From Proteus vulgaris (GTDB lineage Bacteria; Pseudomonadota; Gammaproteobacteria; Enterobacterales; Enterobacteriaceae), in NCBI RefSeq assembly GCF_016239305.1, contig NZ_JAEHOQ010000004.1, forward strand, positions 124,001 to 188,000: DNA of 64,000 nt, given 5' to 3'. Position 1 is the stretch's first letter, and the number at the start of each line of letters is the position of its first letter. A program made the position numbers and the translations under genes. A model generated the notes under the pieces. That model ran no database searches. It saw only the letters and a list, made by a program, of their open reading frames with translations, and had not been told where the DNA came from. This document shows positions 1 to 9,259 of this stretch, in pieces.

Positions 1-635
1 GAAATATCAAATTTTAGGCTACCTGTAACATGCAAATGTGAACGTTTAAGCCCTAATTCAATAAAACGCTCACCATCTTCTTGGTTTTGAGCAGCGATTA
101 AGGTGATTTTTTGGAGCATCGTTTTGACAAAACTACCTAATTTTTGATAACCGGCAGCTGAGCGTTCTGATAAACGTGCATTGGCAATAATCAACGGAAT
201 TTTTCGTTGATGCAGTTTTGAAATCAGGTTAGGCCACAATTCGGTTTCCATAATGATAACCAATTTCGGATCGACCGTTTTAAGAAAACGATTAACTGAA
301 CCAGGTAAATCATAAGGAAGATAGACATGGTAAACATCATCACCAAACGCAGAACGCACACGTTCTGAACCTGTCGGAGTCATAGTAGTGACTGTTATAG
401 GTAAATCAGGATAGTGATGGCGAAGGGCGCGAACAAGCGGCACTGCGGCGAGAGTCTCACCCACAGAGACGGAATGTAATAATATCCCTTGAGGCACGAC
501 TTTGCCTTTGCAAAAGCCATAGCGCTCTCCCCACCGTTTTCGATAGGCGGGTGCTTTACGGCTACGTAATAAAAGACGCAACCAAATCAGAGGTTGAATA
601 AGGTAAAGAAGTACCTGATATAAACGCAACAACAT
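1..635 (-). CDS. waaA: 3-deoxy-D-manno-octulosonic acid (Kdo) transferase, C-terminus cut off by the window edge
   Basis: Kdo transferase adds Kdo from CMP-Kdo to lipid IVA at the inner membrane, the first step of LPS core assembly. The gene reads leftward from an ATG at 633-635 and leaves the window with no stop after about 211 codons, roughly half the usual length of about 425. The visible half begins with a hydrophobic Leu-rich anchor (MLLRLYQVLL). It then shows the GT30 glycosyltransferase N-domain, including RWGERYG, HSVSVGET, the TMTPTGSERV stretch and METELWPN. It is divergent from the waaQ operon, with about 200 bp between them. Family assignment is firm from these motifs; nothing can be said about the missing C-terminal half. 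Confidence 0.93.
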   Translation of the reverse strand, partial: MLLRLYQVLLYLIQPLIWLRLLLRSRKAPAYRKRWGERYGFCKGKVVPQGILLHSVSVGETLAAVPLVRALRHHYPDLPITVTTMTPTGSERVRSAFGDDVYHVYLPYDLPGSVNRFLKTVDPKLVIIMETELWPNLISKLHQRKIPLIIANARLSERSAAGYQKLGSFVKTMLQKITLIAAQNQEDGERFIELGLKRSHLHVTGSLKFDI

Positions 636-708
636 GCTATCAAATTCACTTATCTGGACGAACGCTTATAGTATCACACTGTGTAGTAGAAAGTGTGTAA
701 AAACAAAC

Positions 709-736
709 GTTGTGGCGATAAACAACGCGGTATAAT
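709..736 (+). promoter_or_regulatory. candidate sigma70 promoter of the waaQ operon
   Basis: A perfect -10 hexamer TATAAT lies at 731-736, with a weak -35 candidate (TTGTGG at 710-715, 15-bp spacer). It sits in the divergent waaA/waaQ gap about 100 bp before waaQ. No GCGGTAGC ops element is seen between it and waaQ, so RfaH control is not supported here. Confidence 0.4.
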
Positions 737-836
737 GCTTTTTTATTAATTTTAACAGGCTTTATTCAGGAAACTTGATAGAATTTTTTTTATAATCAAA
801 TCACATTGCTAATTATTCAAGTACATTTGGAATGTT

Positions 837-1901
837 ATGAGTGAAAAAATGAAGTTAATACAAAGGGTTCTTATTATTAAGTTACGACATCATGGTGATA
901 CTTTGTTGATTACCCCTGTTATTAATACATTAAAAGCTAATTTTCCAAATGCTGAAGTTGATATATTAATCAATAAAGAAACGATGCCAATGATTGAGCA
1001 CTTTTCTTCTATTCATCATATCTTTGTACTAGACAAAGCATGGAAAAATGAAGGGAAGCTAGCAAGGTTACGTCATGAATGGAAGTTAATAACCGATTTA
1101 AGAAATCAACAATATGATGTTGTTATAAACTTAGCCGATCAATGGAATAGCGCAATAATAACGCGTTTTACGGGGGCTAAAATTCGTGTTGGATATGATA
1201 TTTATAAACGTCAAAGCCCTATCTGGAAAAAATGTTTTACGCATTTGATCCCGCTAGGCTCTGTAGATAACAAACATATTGTTGAGCAAAATTTAGCGCT
1301 CTTGCAACCATTACAGTTGCCTAAAATAGATACTCAAGTATCAATGGCATATAGTCATCAAGATAAACATATCGTTACCGAAAAATTAAAAACGCATAAA
1401 GTATTGGGTAGTTATATTGTTATTCAACCTACATCTCGATGGTTTTTTAAATGTTGGGATGAAAGTAAATGGTCGAAATTAATTGATGCTTTAGAACAAG
1501 AAGGAAATCAAATTGTTTTAACATCAGGTCCCGATCCAAGAGAGCAAGAGATGGTTGAAACTATAATTAAAGGGTGTACTTCAAACAGTGTGGTTTCATT
1601 ATCAGGACAACTCTCTTTACCTCAACTTGCTACGTTAATTGATCATGCTCGTTTATTTATTGGGGTTGATTCTGTTCCCATGCATATGGCCGCAGCACTT
1701 AAAACTCCTCTTATTGCACTCTTTGGGCCATCAAAATTATTTCATTGGTCACCATGGGAACATATTGGTGAAGTGTTATGGGCGGGAAATTATGGTGAAC
1801 TCCCTGATCCTGATGATGTCAATACCAACACACAAACGCGTTATCTTAGTTTAATACCTGTCGAAGATGTACTGAATGCCGTAAGGGGACAACTAAAATG
1901 A
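837..1901 (+). CDS. waaQ: LPS core heptosyltransferase III (GT9)
   Basis: Probable WaaQ, which adds the side-branch heptose HepIII to HepII of the inner core from ADP-heptose on the cytoplasmic face of the inner membrane. The 354-residue protein has the GT9 N-terminal Rossmann start (VLIIKLRHHGDTLLITPVIN) and the C-terminal ADP-heptose-binding motif GVDSVPMHMAAAL followed by LFGPS. Another in-frame ATG four codons on (MKLIQ) could also be the start. It opens the rightward core operon, and its stop overlaps the wabG start by 4 bp (ATGA), implying translational coupling. The position next to waaA and before wabG supports waaQ rather than waaC or waaF, both of which occur separately in this window. 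Confidence 0.85.
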   Translation: MSEKMKLIQRVLIIKLRHHGDTLLITPVINTLKANFPNAEVDILINKETMPMIEHFSSIHHIFVLDKAWKNEGKLARLRHEWKLITDLRNQQYDVVINLADQWNSAIITRFTGAKIRVGYDIYKRQSPIWKKCFTHLIPLGSVDNKHIVEQNLALLQPLQLPKIDTQVSMAYSHQDKHIVTEKLKTHKVLGSYIVIQPTSRWFFKCWDESKWSKLIDALEQEGNQIVLTSGPDPREQEMVETIIKGCTSNSVVSLSGQLSLPQLATLIDHARLFIGVDSVPMHMAAALKTPLIALFGPSKLFHWSPWEHIGEVLWAGNYGELPDPDDVNTNTQTRYLSLIPVEDVLNAVRGQLK

Positions 1902-3028
1902 ATTCATTCCGATTGGCTATAGTGCGTCAAAAATACCGACCTGATGGGGGGGCAGAACGATTTGTTTCTCGAGCACTTGAGGCATTAGATAATCAAGCCG
2001 TAGAACTTAATGTGATCACGCGTTCATGGATTGGAGCCGTACAACCTCAGTGGCATATTCATATTGTCAACCCAATGAAATGGGGGCGAATTAGCCGTGA
2101 AAAAGGCTTTGCTCGAGTAGCAAGACAATGTTGGCAAAAAGAAAAGTTCGATTTAGTGCAAAGTCATGAACGTATTGCAGGATGCGATATTTATCGTGCA
2201 GGAGATGGTGTTCATCACCGCTGGTTATCACAACGTTCGCGTGTTTTAAGCCCATTACGTAGTCAATTATTGCTTAATAGTTGTTATCACCGCTATGTAA
2301 TGAAGGTTGAAGAAGAGATGTATCATTCACCAGAACTAAAACGCGTTATATGTAATTCAGAGATGGTAAAACGTGAAGTGATGGAAGACTTTGGAGTTGA
2401 AAGTGAGCGCATTAGCGTAATTTATAATGCGATTGATAATCAGCGATTTTTTCCAGCAACAACACTTTATCGTGAGCAATTACGCCAGCAATACCATATT
2501 CCTGTTGAAGCAAAATGTTTTATTTATGTGGGCTCTGGGTTTGAACGTAAAGGCTTAAAAGCGGCCATAGAAGCAATCAGTTGTACAAGTGCACATTTGA
2601 TTGTGGTTGGACAAGATAAAGAGCAGAAAAAATATCAGCAACTTGCTCATCAATTAAAAAGTCATGATCGAGTTCATTTTTTAGGTGTGCAAAAAGACAC
2701 CTTACCTTTATATCAAATGGCAGATGGTTTATTGTTACCCACTTTATATGATCCTTTTCCTAATGTTGTTTTAGAAGCAATGGCATGTGGTTTACCAGTG
2801 ATCACTAGTTATACTTGCGGTGGCTCTGAATTTATTGAGCAAGGTGTTAATGGTTTTGTCACTGATGCACTAGATATTTCGGCAATGGTAAGTGCAATAG
2901 AAACAATTTCTGCCGATAATCTTGATAATAGAATGTCTAAAGCTGCCCGAAATAAGATATTGCCTTATACGCCAGAGCATTTATCTCAACAACTGATTGG
3001 GCTTTACCAAAAGGTTCTTAGTTTATGA
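1898..3028 (+). CDS. wabG: LPS core glycosyltransferase, WabG-type galacturonosyltransferase (GT4)
   Basis: The GT4-family protein of 376 residues opens with RLAIVRQKYRPDGGAERF, the hallmark start of the WaaG/WabG group. It carries the C-terminal nucleotide-sugar site PFPNVVLEAMACGLPVI (E-x7-E type). In Klebsiella and Proteus the WabG branch transfers galacturonic acid from UDP-GalA to L,D-HepII, whereas E. coli WaaG transfers glucose. The neighbours wabH and wabN, which act on the next residue, argue for WabG. The start overlaps waaQ by 4 bp and the stop overlaps wabH by 4 bp, so the three are coupled. The UDP-GalA supply is plausibly the epimerase at 21033-22043. The sugar specificity is inferred from context. 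Confidence 0.82.
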   Translation: MNSFRLAIVRQKYRPDGGAERFVSRALEALDNQAVELNVITRSWIGAVQPQWHIHIVNPMKWGRISREKGFARVARQCWQKEKFDLVQSHERIAGCDIYRAGDGVHHRWLSQRSRVLSPLRSQLLLNSCYHRYVMKVEEEMYHSPELKRVICNSEMVKREVMEDFGVESERISVIYNAIDNQRFFPATTLYREQLRQQYHIPVEAKCFIYVGSGFERKGLKAAIEAISCTSAHLIVVGQDKEQKKYQQLAHQLKSHDRVHFLGVQKDTLPLYQMADGLLLPTLYDPFPNVVLEAMACGLPVITSYTCGGSEFIEQGVNGFVTDALDISAMVSAIETISADNLDNRMSKAARNKILPYTPEHLSQQLIGLYQKVLSL

Positions 3029-4128
3029 AGGAACATATCCTTTTTATTATTGATGGATTACCTGGTGGTGGTGCTGAAAATGTCACTATCAGGCTATGTC
3101 ATGGTTTAAGCCAGCGTGGTTATACCGTTACGTTACTCTCTTTAGCCGAAAAATGTGATTATTCTATTCCCGCTAATATTGAGTTATTGATTGATGCAGA
3201 TAGTTACCGTGGGTTATTTCATCGACAAACTGAACTGAAACGTCGAGCAAAATCAATGGATAATACGCTAAAATCGTTATTTTCACGTAAAGGTATTCCA
3301 TCACTTGTTGTTTCGAATTTGCATAAGACAGATAGGATAGTCGCTTTATCTAAAGAGTTGGCAGATAAAAATACGTGGTATTGCATTCATGGTATATTTT
3401 CCCAATCTTATTTAGGTAATAAAACCGGTTTTTCTCGTTGGTTAAAACAAAAGAAGATCCAAAAAGTATATCAAGGGAAAAATATTATTACGGTTTCCAA
3501 TGCGGCAGGACAGGATTTGATCCAAAATGTGGGGGTATCACCACAACAATTAAAAACAATTTATAATCCGTTTGATATTCAAGAAATTAGAAATCTAGCT
3601 TTAGAAAGTAATTCGTATCAGGGGCAAGATTATTTACTGCATATTGGTCGTTTTCATGAAGTTAAACGACATGACAGATTATTAGAAGCATTTGCGTTAG
3701 CGGATTTACCTTGTAAATTATTTATTGCAGGACAAGGCTCTTCTGAAGTGACAACTAAAATTAAAAATAAAATAGTAGAGCTTAATTTAGAAGATAAAGT
3801 GAGTTTAATTGGTTTTTTAGCAAACCCATTTGCTGTTATTAATGATGCAAAAGCGGTTGTTTTGAGCTCTGATAGCGAGGGTTTAGGCAATGTGTTAGTT
3901 GAATCTTTAATTTGTAATACACCGATTGTGAGTACCAATTGTCCAGGTGGTATTGGTGAAATTATGGAAGGTGAGCTTGCTAATTATAAAGCAGAGCTAA
4001 ATGCAGCATCGTTAGCCGAAAAGATGCGATTGGTTTATTTTACGCCACCTGAAATTACACCAGAAATGTACCAAAAATTTGATATTGATGAAGTGATTGA
4101 TCAGTACATATCACTTATTAAGTCATAA
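3025..4128 (+). CDS. wabH: LPS core GlcNAc transferase, WabH-type (GT4)
   Basis: The GT4 transferase of 367 residues has an N-terminal glycine-rich loop (GLPGGGAENV) and a C-terminal UDP-sugar site with SDSEGLGNVLVES. In the Klebsiella/Proteus core pathway WabH adds GlcNAc to the GalA placed by WabG. The next gene encodes the deacetylase that converts that GlcNAc to GlcN, so the order itself supports the call. The start overlaps wabG by 4 bp. There are 36 bp to wabN. The protein family is clear; the exact donor is taken from the known pathway. Confidence 0.82.
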   Translation: MKEHILFIIDGLPGGGAENVTIRLCHGLSQRGYTVTLLSLAEKCDYSIPANIELLIDADSYRGLFHRQTELKRRAKSMDNTLKSLFSRKGIPSLVVSNLHKTDRIVALSKELADKNTWYCIHGIFSQSYLGNKTGFSRWLKQKKIQKVYQGKNIITVSNAAGQDLIQNVGVSPQQLKTIYNPFDIQEIRNLALESNSYQGQDYLLHIGRFHEVKRHDRLLEAFALADLPCKLFIAGQGSSEVTTKIKNKIVELNLEDKVSLIGFLANPFAVINDAKAVVLSSDSEGLGNVLVESLICNTPIVSTNCPGGIGEIMEGELANYKAELNAASLAEKMRLVYFTPPEITPEMYQKFDIDEVIDQYISLIKS

Positions 4129-4164
4129 AGTTATTTATTTCTAAAGAAGGCGTAAGGTATTTCA

Positions 4165-5127
4165 ATGACTAAACCAGCATTTATTATCACATTAGATACT
4201 GAAGGTGATAATCTTTGGGAAAATAAGGGTGGGATCACCACTCAAAATACGCACTTTCTTCCTCGTTTTCAGCAACTTTGTGAACGTTTTCATTTTAAAC
4301 CTGTTTGGCTAACAAATTATGAAATGGTAATGGATGATGCCTATATCGAGTTTGCTCGTGATGTTATTGCACGTAATACGGGTGAAATTGGTATGCACTT
4401 ACATGCTTGGAATAGCCCACCATTAACGCCTTTAACGGATGATGATTTACGTTATCAGCCTTATTTAATTGAATATCCCAAAGATCAAATGCGAGAAAAA
4501 ATCGCATTAATGACTGAATTACTTGAAGAGAAACTGCAAACCAAAATGTTAAGCCACCGTGCGGGTCGCTGGGCATTTAATGAGATTTATGCGCAACTCT
4601 TGGTTGAATTTGGTTATCAAGTCGATTGCTCTGTTACGCCTAAAGTAGATTGGCGTTTTACTAAAGGCGATCCTGCACAAGTGGGTGGAACAAATTACAC
4701 CCATTTTCCAAGCCATGCTTATTTTATGGATCTAGAAGATATCACTAAACCAGGTAATTCATCGTTGCTAGAAGTGCCAATGAGTATTCAATATAAGCAC
4801 TCGCCTTTAATGAATAAATTTAAGCAAGGCTACGATAAGTTAAGAGGTAAGCAACGAGCCCCTTCAGTAAATTGGCTTCGCCCTAAAGGCGAAAATGCCC
4901 AACAGATGATTGATGTTGCTGAAAAATCGTTAGCTCAAGGTCATGACCATATTGAGTTTATGTTGCACTCGTCTGAATTTATGCAGGGTGGTAGCCCAAC
5001 GTTCCGAACAGAAAAAGATATTGAAGGGCTTTATGATGATTTAGAAACGTTATTTAGTTTTCTATTGGATAAAGTGCAGGGAATGACGTTGGCTGAGTAT
5101 TATCAAAGTAAGATGCAGGCAAAATAA
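4165..5127 (+). CDS. wabN: LPS core GlcNAc deacetylase WabN
   Basis: The 320-residue protein has a polysaccharide-deacetylase fold. There is an early acidic motif (TLDTEGDN, residues 9-16), a metal-binding HxH in GMHLHAW and a conserved LSHRAGRW segment. WabN removes the acetyl group from the GlcNAc that WabH adds, leaving free glucosamine and a positive charge in the outer core. A ribosome site (GGCGTAAGG) precedes the ATG. There is no signal peptide, as expected for action on a cytoplasmic lipid-linked core intermediate. The following GT9 gene starts one base after the stop, so the operon continues. Confidence 0.85.
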   Translation: MTKPAFIITLDTEGDNLWENKGGITTQNTHFLPRFQQLCERFHFKPVWLTNYEMVMDDAYIEFARDVIARNTGEIGMHLHAWNSPPLTPLTDDDLRYQPYLIEYPKDQMREKIALMTELLEEKLQTKMLSHRAGRWAFNEIYAQLLVEFGYQVDCSVTPKVDWRFTKGDPAQVGGTNYTHFPSHAYFMDLEDITKPGNSSLLEVPMSIQYKHSPLMNKFKQGYDKLRGKQRAPSVNWLRPKGENAQQMIDVAEKSLAQGHDHIEFMLHSSEFMQGGSPTFRTEKDIEGLYDDLETLFSFLLDKVQGMTLAEYYQSKMQAK

Positions 5128-5128
5128 G

Positions 5129-6202
5129 ATGAAGTTAAAGAAATTAAAATGGGTACATAATTTCCTAATTATCTATAACCTACTTTTAGGAAAGATGAAA
5201 AAAACGGATACATTTTCATCAGATATTCAATTTAACAGTATTCTTATTTTCTCTACAACAGCGTTGGGGGATTTTATGTTTAATACTCCCGCGATAAGAG
5301 CTATTCGTGCACATTATCCTGATGCACATATCACATTGGTTTCCAGCGAAAAAAATAGATTATTAGTTGAAAAATATGATCAAATAGACAGTGTGGTTTA
5401 CTGGGATAATAAAATTAGAAATCTACTTCCTATCGCACTACAGGCAAAAAAATATAAACCTGAATTAGCGGTTATATTGCATTCACATCTTCCTTATGAT
5501 GTGTTATTTGCCGTAATGGCGGGTTGCCAGTATATCTTACGTAATACCTTTCATATTATCCCAAAATGGTTTCAAAAATGGATTATTGCAGAGCATCAGC
5601 CCCCTAATTGCCATATTATCCAAAGTAAACTTAATATTATTCATTATTTAGGAATAGATAGTGCTGATACAAGAATGGAAATTCCTTGTAAAATAGAACA
5701 ATTAGATAAAGGAAATTATCATATTGTTGGATTTCAAATGGGGGCATCAACGCAAGAACGTAGATGGCCTGTTAAATACTTTGTTGAATTAGCGCAGAAG
5801 CTTATTGATAGTAAACCAACAATACAAATTAAATTAATAGGATCTCCGCGAGAACTAGAATTACCTGAAGAATTTTTTGTATTGTTGCCAGAAAAATATC
5901 ATAGCAATATTGAAAATTTAGTCGGTAAAACTTTATTGCCTGATTTGTTAAGTCAGATAAAAATAATGGATGTATTAGTCACTGGGGATACAGGACCTCT
6001 GCATTTAGCAATAGCGTTACAAATACCTACAATTAGTCTATTTGTAACTGCTGATCCAAAATGGACAGGGCCTTATCAAGATCCTGATTTACATAAAGTG
6101 ATTGATAAATATTTACCAATAAATAGCACTGAAAAAGATATAATGGCTGCTATTAAAGTGGATGAAGTATTATACGCATTAAATGAAAAGATAAGGAAAT
6201 GA
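5129..6202 (+). CDS. outer-core heptosyltransferase-like protein (GT9), possible WamA type
   Basis: The 357-residue GT9 protein has the ADP-heptosyltransferase N-terminal motif (STTALGDFMFNTPAIRAI, about residues 43-60) and the C-terminal motif VTGDTGPLHLAIALQIP. It carries about 30 extra N-terminal residues rich in Lys and hydrophobic residues, possibly a membrane-associating lead. It is the last gene of the waaQ-wabG-wabH-wabN operon and is more AT-rich than the genes before it, which suits a strain-variable outer-core gene. Published Proteus outer-core heptosyltransferases are named WamA and WamC; this is a candidate for one of them, but I cannot tell which from sequence alone, so no symbol is given. 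Confidence 0.75.
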   Translation: MKLKKLKWVHNFLIIYNLLLGKMKKTDTFSSDIQFNSILIFSTTALGDFMFNTPAIRAIRAHYPDAHITLVSSEKNRLLVEKYDQIDSVVYWDNKIRNLLPIALQAKKYKPELAVILHSHLPYDVLFAVMAGCQYILRNTFHIIPKWFQKWIIAEHQPPNCHIIQSKLNIIHYLGIDSADTRMEIPCKIEQLDKGNYHIVGFQMGASTQERRWPVKYFVELAQKLIDSKPTIQIKLIGSPRELELPEEFFVLLPEKYHSNIENLVGKTLLPDLLSQIKIMDVLVTGDTGPLHLAIALQIPTISLFVTADPKWTGPYQDPDLHKVIDKYLPINSTEKDIMAAIKVDEVLYALNEKIRK

Positions 6203-6213
6203 TCCCTTATCTT
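6188..6213. terminator. hairpin between convergent core genes
   Basis: Perfect 9-bp arms AAGATAAGG (6188-6196) and CCTTATCTT (6205-6213) flank the stop codon of the GT9 gene and lie just before the stop of the opposing GT2 gene. There is no good T-run on the plus strand. On the minus strand it is followed by TTCATTT. It is probably a weak bidirectional terminator. Confidence 0.45.
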
Positions 6214-6219
6214 AAGTAA

Positions 6220-7125
6220 TTAACTAAATTTAATTTTTAAATATCTTTTCTTTATACTTAGTCTTATTTTTTTATCAAGAATAAAACTAAGCATATTGAC
6301 TTCATTAATTCTATTTTTTAATTTTTCGATAGTTTCTTTTTTTAGTTCCTTTTTATATTTATATAAATGAATTATACAGTGCGATATATTTAAATGGAGG
6401 TGTTTTTTGGGTAGTGTATCTAGCATGGAGATTATAGCTTCAGCCATCAACTCTATTTTTTCTTTACTTAAATTATTTGATAGACTACTTGGATGTTTTA
6501 TATAGTTATATAAAATACTATCAGAATATAGGAATCTATTGGATAGATTTAGATATTTTGGGAAGAAAAAAGCGTCTTCATAGCAAAAAACATCAGGAAA
6601 CTCTATTTTTAACATCAGTTCTCTTAAGAAAAATTTACTACAAAGATGAGCTTGAAATTTTTTATGAACTAAAAATTCAGATATAATTTCATCTTTACTT
6701 TCTATTTTATATTTTATATTTTCTTGTTTTTCTATTATTTGTTTATCATTAAATACTTCTTGTATTTTTGTTATAAGGAGATCTGGTTTTTCTTTATTTA
6801 GAATAGAAAAAATATCTAGCATATCAAAATCAGAAAGAAAATCATCACCATCTATAAAAGTAATATATTCACCTTTACATAAGGGAATAGTGTATTTTCT
6901 TGCTTTGCCAACATTATTAAAACAAACTTTTTTATAGTAAAAAGAAGGATGTGTATTTATATATTCTTTTAATATTTCTTCTGTTCTATCGGTTGAGTTA
7001 TCATCAATAAGAAGCACTTCATAGTCATTTTGATTACAATTTCTAAGAGCATAATTAATTGAATTAACACATTTTTCTATTAGTGTTTCTAGATTTTTTA
7101 TATTAATGATAATAGATAAAATCAT
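6220..7125 (-). CDS. outer-core glycosyltransferase, GT2 family
   Basis: The 301-residue GT-A fold protein has VLLIDDNSTDRTEEIL (about residues 38-53) and the metal-binding FIDGDDF motif near residue 91. The C-terminal half is poorly conserved and Lys-rich. Base composition is strikingly AT-rich compared with waaC, waaF and hldD next to it, a sign of separate origin. It lies in the strain-variable middle of the core locus, so an outer-core role is likely. The Proteus galactosyltransferase WamB or the GlcNAc transferase WamD are possible identities. It could instead be an acquired O-antigen or modification enzyme. The donor sugar is unknown. Confidence 0.7.
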   Translation of the reverse strand: MILSIIINIKNLETLIEKCVNSINYALRNCNQNDYEVLLIDDNSTDRTEEILKEYINTHPSFYYKKVCFNNVGKARKYTIPLCKGEYITFIDGDDFLSDFDMLDIFSILNKEKPDLLITKIQEVFNDKQIIEKQENIKYKIESKDEIISEFLVHKKFQAHLCSKFFLRELMLKIEFPDVFCYEDAFFFPKYLNLSNRFLYSDSILYNYIKHPSSLSNNLSKEKIELMAEAIISMLDTLPKKHLHLNISHCIIHLYKYKKELKKETIEKLKNRINEVNMLSFILDKKIRLSIKKRYLKIKFS

Positions 7126-7247
7126 AATAAATCCTAAAATAATCTTGATGGTAAGGTGTGATGCATAGAGTCAGAAATATATTTTTAGGTGTAATCATAA
7201 CGTCAATAGAGTCAATTAAGATTACTTTTCTGTTTACTGAAGCTAGA

Positions 7248-8204
7248 TTAGTTAAAGTATTGAAAAACATCATGTGCACTTATCTCCCCAATATCCCCAC
7301 CTTCCGCTTTTACAGAAATTTGGGCTTTACCGTAACCGCCGATTAGGCCGGGATCGGTAGGGCCAAATAGGGTGATATTGGGTTTATCTAATGCGGCCGT
7401 TAAATGGCTTAATCCGGTATCTACAGACACCACACTTTTAGCCCCAGCAATAACCTGAGCCACTTGGGCTAGCGACATTTTTGGCAACACATCAACGTAG
7501 TCAAAATCTTTTGCTAGGCGAATGGCTCGTTGATGCTCATGCTCTGCACCCCAAGGTAATTTAATGCGTACTCCAGAATCTGCAAGTAGGGCGATTAACT
7601 CTCTCCAATGAGATTCAGGCCAGTGTTTTTCATCACGTGTTGTTGCGTGCAAAAATACCAGATAAGGGCGTTCATCAAAGATGGGAAGTGAGAGAAAATG
7701 TTGTGCAATACCATAATCCCCCTGAGATTGTGGTATGGGATAGCCCAAGCTTAGTGCAAATAGTTGGCGAATTCGTTCAACAGCATGCATTTTTTTACTG
7801 ACATTATGGCGAATGTCGTAAAAGAAACTTGCTAAAGGCTCGCGGGCGCATTGACGAGAATAACCATGTTTAGTGCCTTTGGCGTATCGAGTTACTAAAA
7901 ATGCACTTTTCAGTAAACCTTGCGCATCAATAACGGTATCATAATGATGAGTTTGAATAGCACGACGAAATTGTACACGTTCTGCGCGAATAGGCGCACT
8001 AAACCAGTTTTTTCGCCAACGGCGTATCGCCACAGGAATAACTGTATCAACGGCTTGATGCCAGCTAGGGATCTGTGCAAAGCCTTCTTCGACTACCCAA
8101 TCAAAACGAATATCAGGATAAACATTTATTGCATCAGTTAATGCTGGCAAAGTATGTAAAACATCGCCCATGGAAGAGGTCTTAACGATTAATACCCGCT
8201 TCAC
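7248..8204 (-). CDS. waaC: LPS heptosyltransferase I
   Basis: WaaC adds the first L-glycero-D-manno-heptose to Kdo of the inner core. The 318-residue protein starts with the family signature VLIVKTSSMGDVLHTLPALTD. It has VVDAQ-like VIDAQGLLKSAF in the N-domain, and VSVDTGLSHLTAALDKP plus LFGPTDP in the ADP-heptose-binding C-domain. Length matches the usual 315-325. The start overlaps the end of waaF by 4 bp (ATGA), giving the conserved hldD-waaF-waaC order. The promoter is expected upstream of hldD. Confidence 0.96.
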   Translation of the reverse strand: MKRVLIVKTSSMGDVLHTLPALTDAINVYPDIRFDWVVEEGFAQIPSWHQAVDTVIPVAIRRWRKNWFSAPIRAERVQFRRAIQTHHYDTVIDAQGLLKSAFLVTRYAKGTKHGYSRQCAREPLASFFYDIRHNVSKKMHAVERIRQLFALSLGYPIPQSQGDYGIAQHFLSLPIFDERPYLVFLHATTRDEKHWPESHWRELIALLADSGVRIKLPWGAEHEHQRAIRLAKDFDYVDVLPKMSLAQVAQVIAGAKSVVSVDTGLSHLTAALDKPNITLFGPTDPGLIGGYGKAQISVKAEGGDIGEISAHDVFQYFN

Positions 8205-9250
8205 GCTGATGGCTCCGTTGACAATAAATTTTCTAATTCAGCAAAAACCTTCTCTGGCTGAATATCAATTAAGCTTTGGTGATAGCCTTGTTCGGCATCC
8301 CCTTTACGTACTTTTTGATAGCCAGTAATTAAACGGATCACGCGCGCTTTATGTGATAAAGGAGGGGTAAAGTCAGGGCTACTTGGGCCATAAAGTGCCA
8401 CTAACGGACGCTCTAATGCGGCAGCAACATGCATTAAGCCAGAGTCATTACTGACGACCGCTTTACAAGATGCAATTAAATTAACCGCCTGCTCAAGACT
8501 GGTTTCGCCAGCAAGATTAAAACACGCTTCACGTGCTTCTGGTGTTAAGGTTTGTTTTATCTCTTCACCCGCGTCTTTATCTTTTTGAGAGCCAAACAAG
8601 AAGATTTGATAACCTTGCTCAATCAGTTTCTGTGCTAAAGTGGCGTAATGGTAATGAGGCCAACGCTTAGCGGGGCCAAATTCAGCACCTGGGCAAAAAC
8701 CAATAGCAGGACGTTGAGTAGATAATGAAAATTGATGCAATGTGGTAGAGATATCACTCTCGGTTACGGATAACTTAGGCCATAACAGAGGTTGAGGTAA
8801 ATCAGTCGCTTTTTGCACCTTTTGTTTGTCATAAGCAAGTGCAACATAGCGTTCAACCATTAAAGGAAATGCGTCTTTGTCTAAAGGTCGTAAATCATTT
8901 AATAGCCCATAGCGCATTTCTCCACGCCATCCTGTGCGTTTAGGAATATCTGCAAAGAAAGGGACTAATGCAGACTTAAACGAGTTAGGTAATACATAAG
9001 CGTGAGTATAACCTTGCTCTTTTAATTGTTTTCCTAAACGACGGCGTTCACCAATGGCTAAAGCACCGTGTCCTAATGGCATTGGGATCGCATTATCAAC
9101 TTCTGGCATTTTTTCGAGTAATGGACGACACCATGCTGGTGCCATTACATCAATCGTTGCCGCCGGATGTAATGCTTTCAATGTTCGATAAAGACTTTGG
9201 GACATCATCATATCCCCGACCCATGACGGCCCTACCACAAAGATTTTCAT
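8201..9250 (-). CDS. waaF: LPS heptosyltransferase II
   Basis: WaaF adds the second heptose (HepII) to HepI. The 349-residue GT9 protein begins with FVVGPSWVGDMMMSQSLYRT, the WaaF-specific N-terminus. It contains FCPGAEFGPAKRWP in the linker and SNDSGLMHVAAALERP with LYGPSSP in the C-domain. It is nine bases downstream of hldD and overlaps waaC by 4 bp, so ADP-heptose synthesis and its first two uses are coupled in one operon. Confidence 0.97.
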   Translation of the reverse strand: MKIFVVGPSWVGDMMMSQSLYRTLKALHPAATIDVMAPAWCRPLLEKMPEVDNAIPMPLGHGALAIGERRRLGKQLKEQGYTHAYVLPNSFKSALVPFFADIPKRTGWRGEMRYGLLNDLRPLDKDAFPLMVERYVALAYDKQKVQKATDLPQPLLWPKLSVTESDISTTLHQFSLSTQRPAIGFCPGAEFGPAKRWPHYHYATLAQKLIEQGYQIFLFGSQKDKDAGEEIKQTLTPEAREACFNLAGETSLEQAVNLIASCKAVVSNDSGLMHVAAALERPLVALYGPSSPDFTPPLSHKARVIRLITGYQKVRKGDAEQGYHQSLIDIQPEKVFAELENLLSTEPSA

Positions 9251-9259
9251 AAACAGTGA

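Noticed and set aside
720-736. Possible ops element upstream of waaQ (CGCGGTATAA)
   Set aside because: Only GCGGTA matches and it runs into the TATAAT -10 box; the full GCGGTAGC with JUMPstart context is absent.
7158-7346. 62-residue plus-strand ORF between the GT2 gene and waaC
   Set aside because: It runs into the 3' end of waaC on the opposite strand, has no ribosome site and resembles no family.
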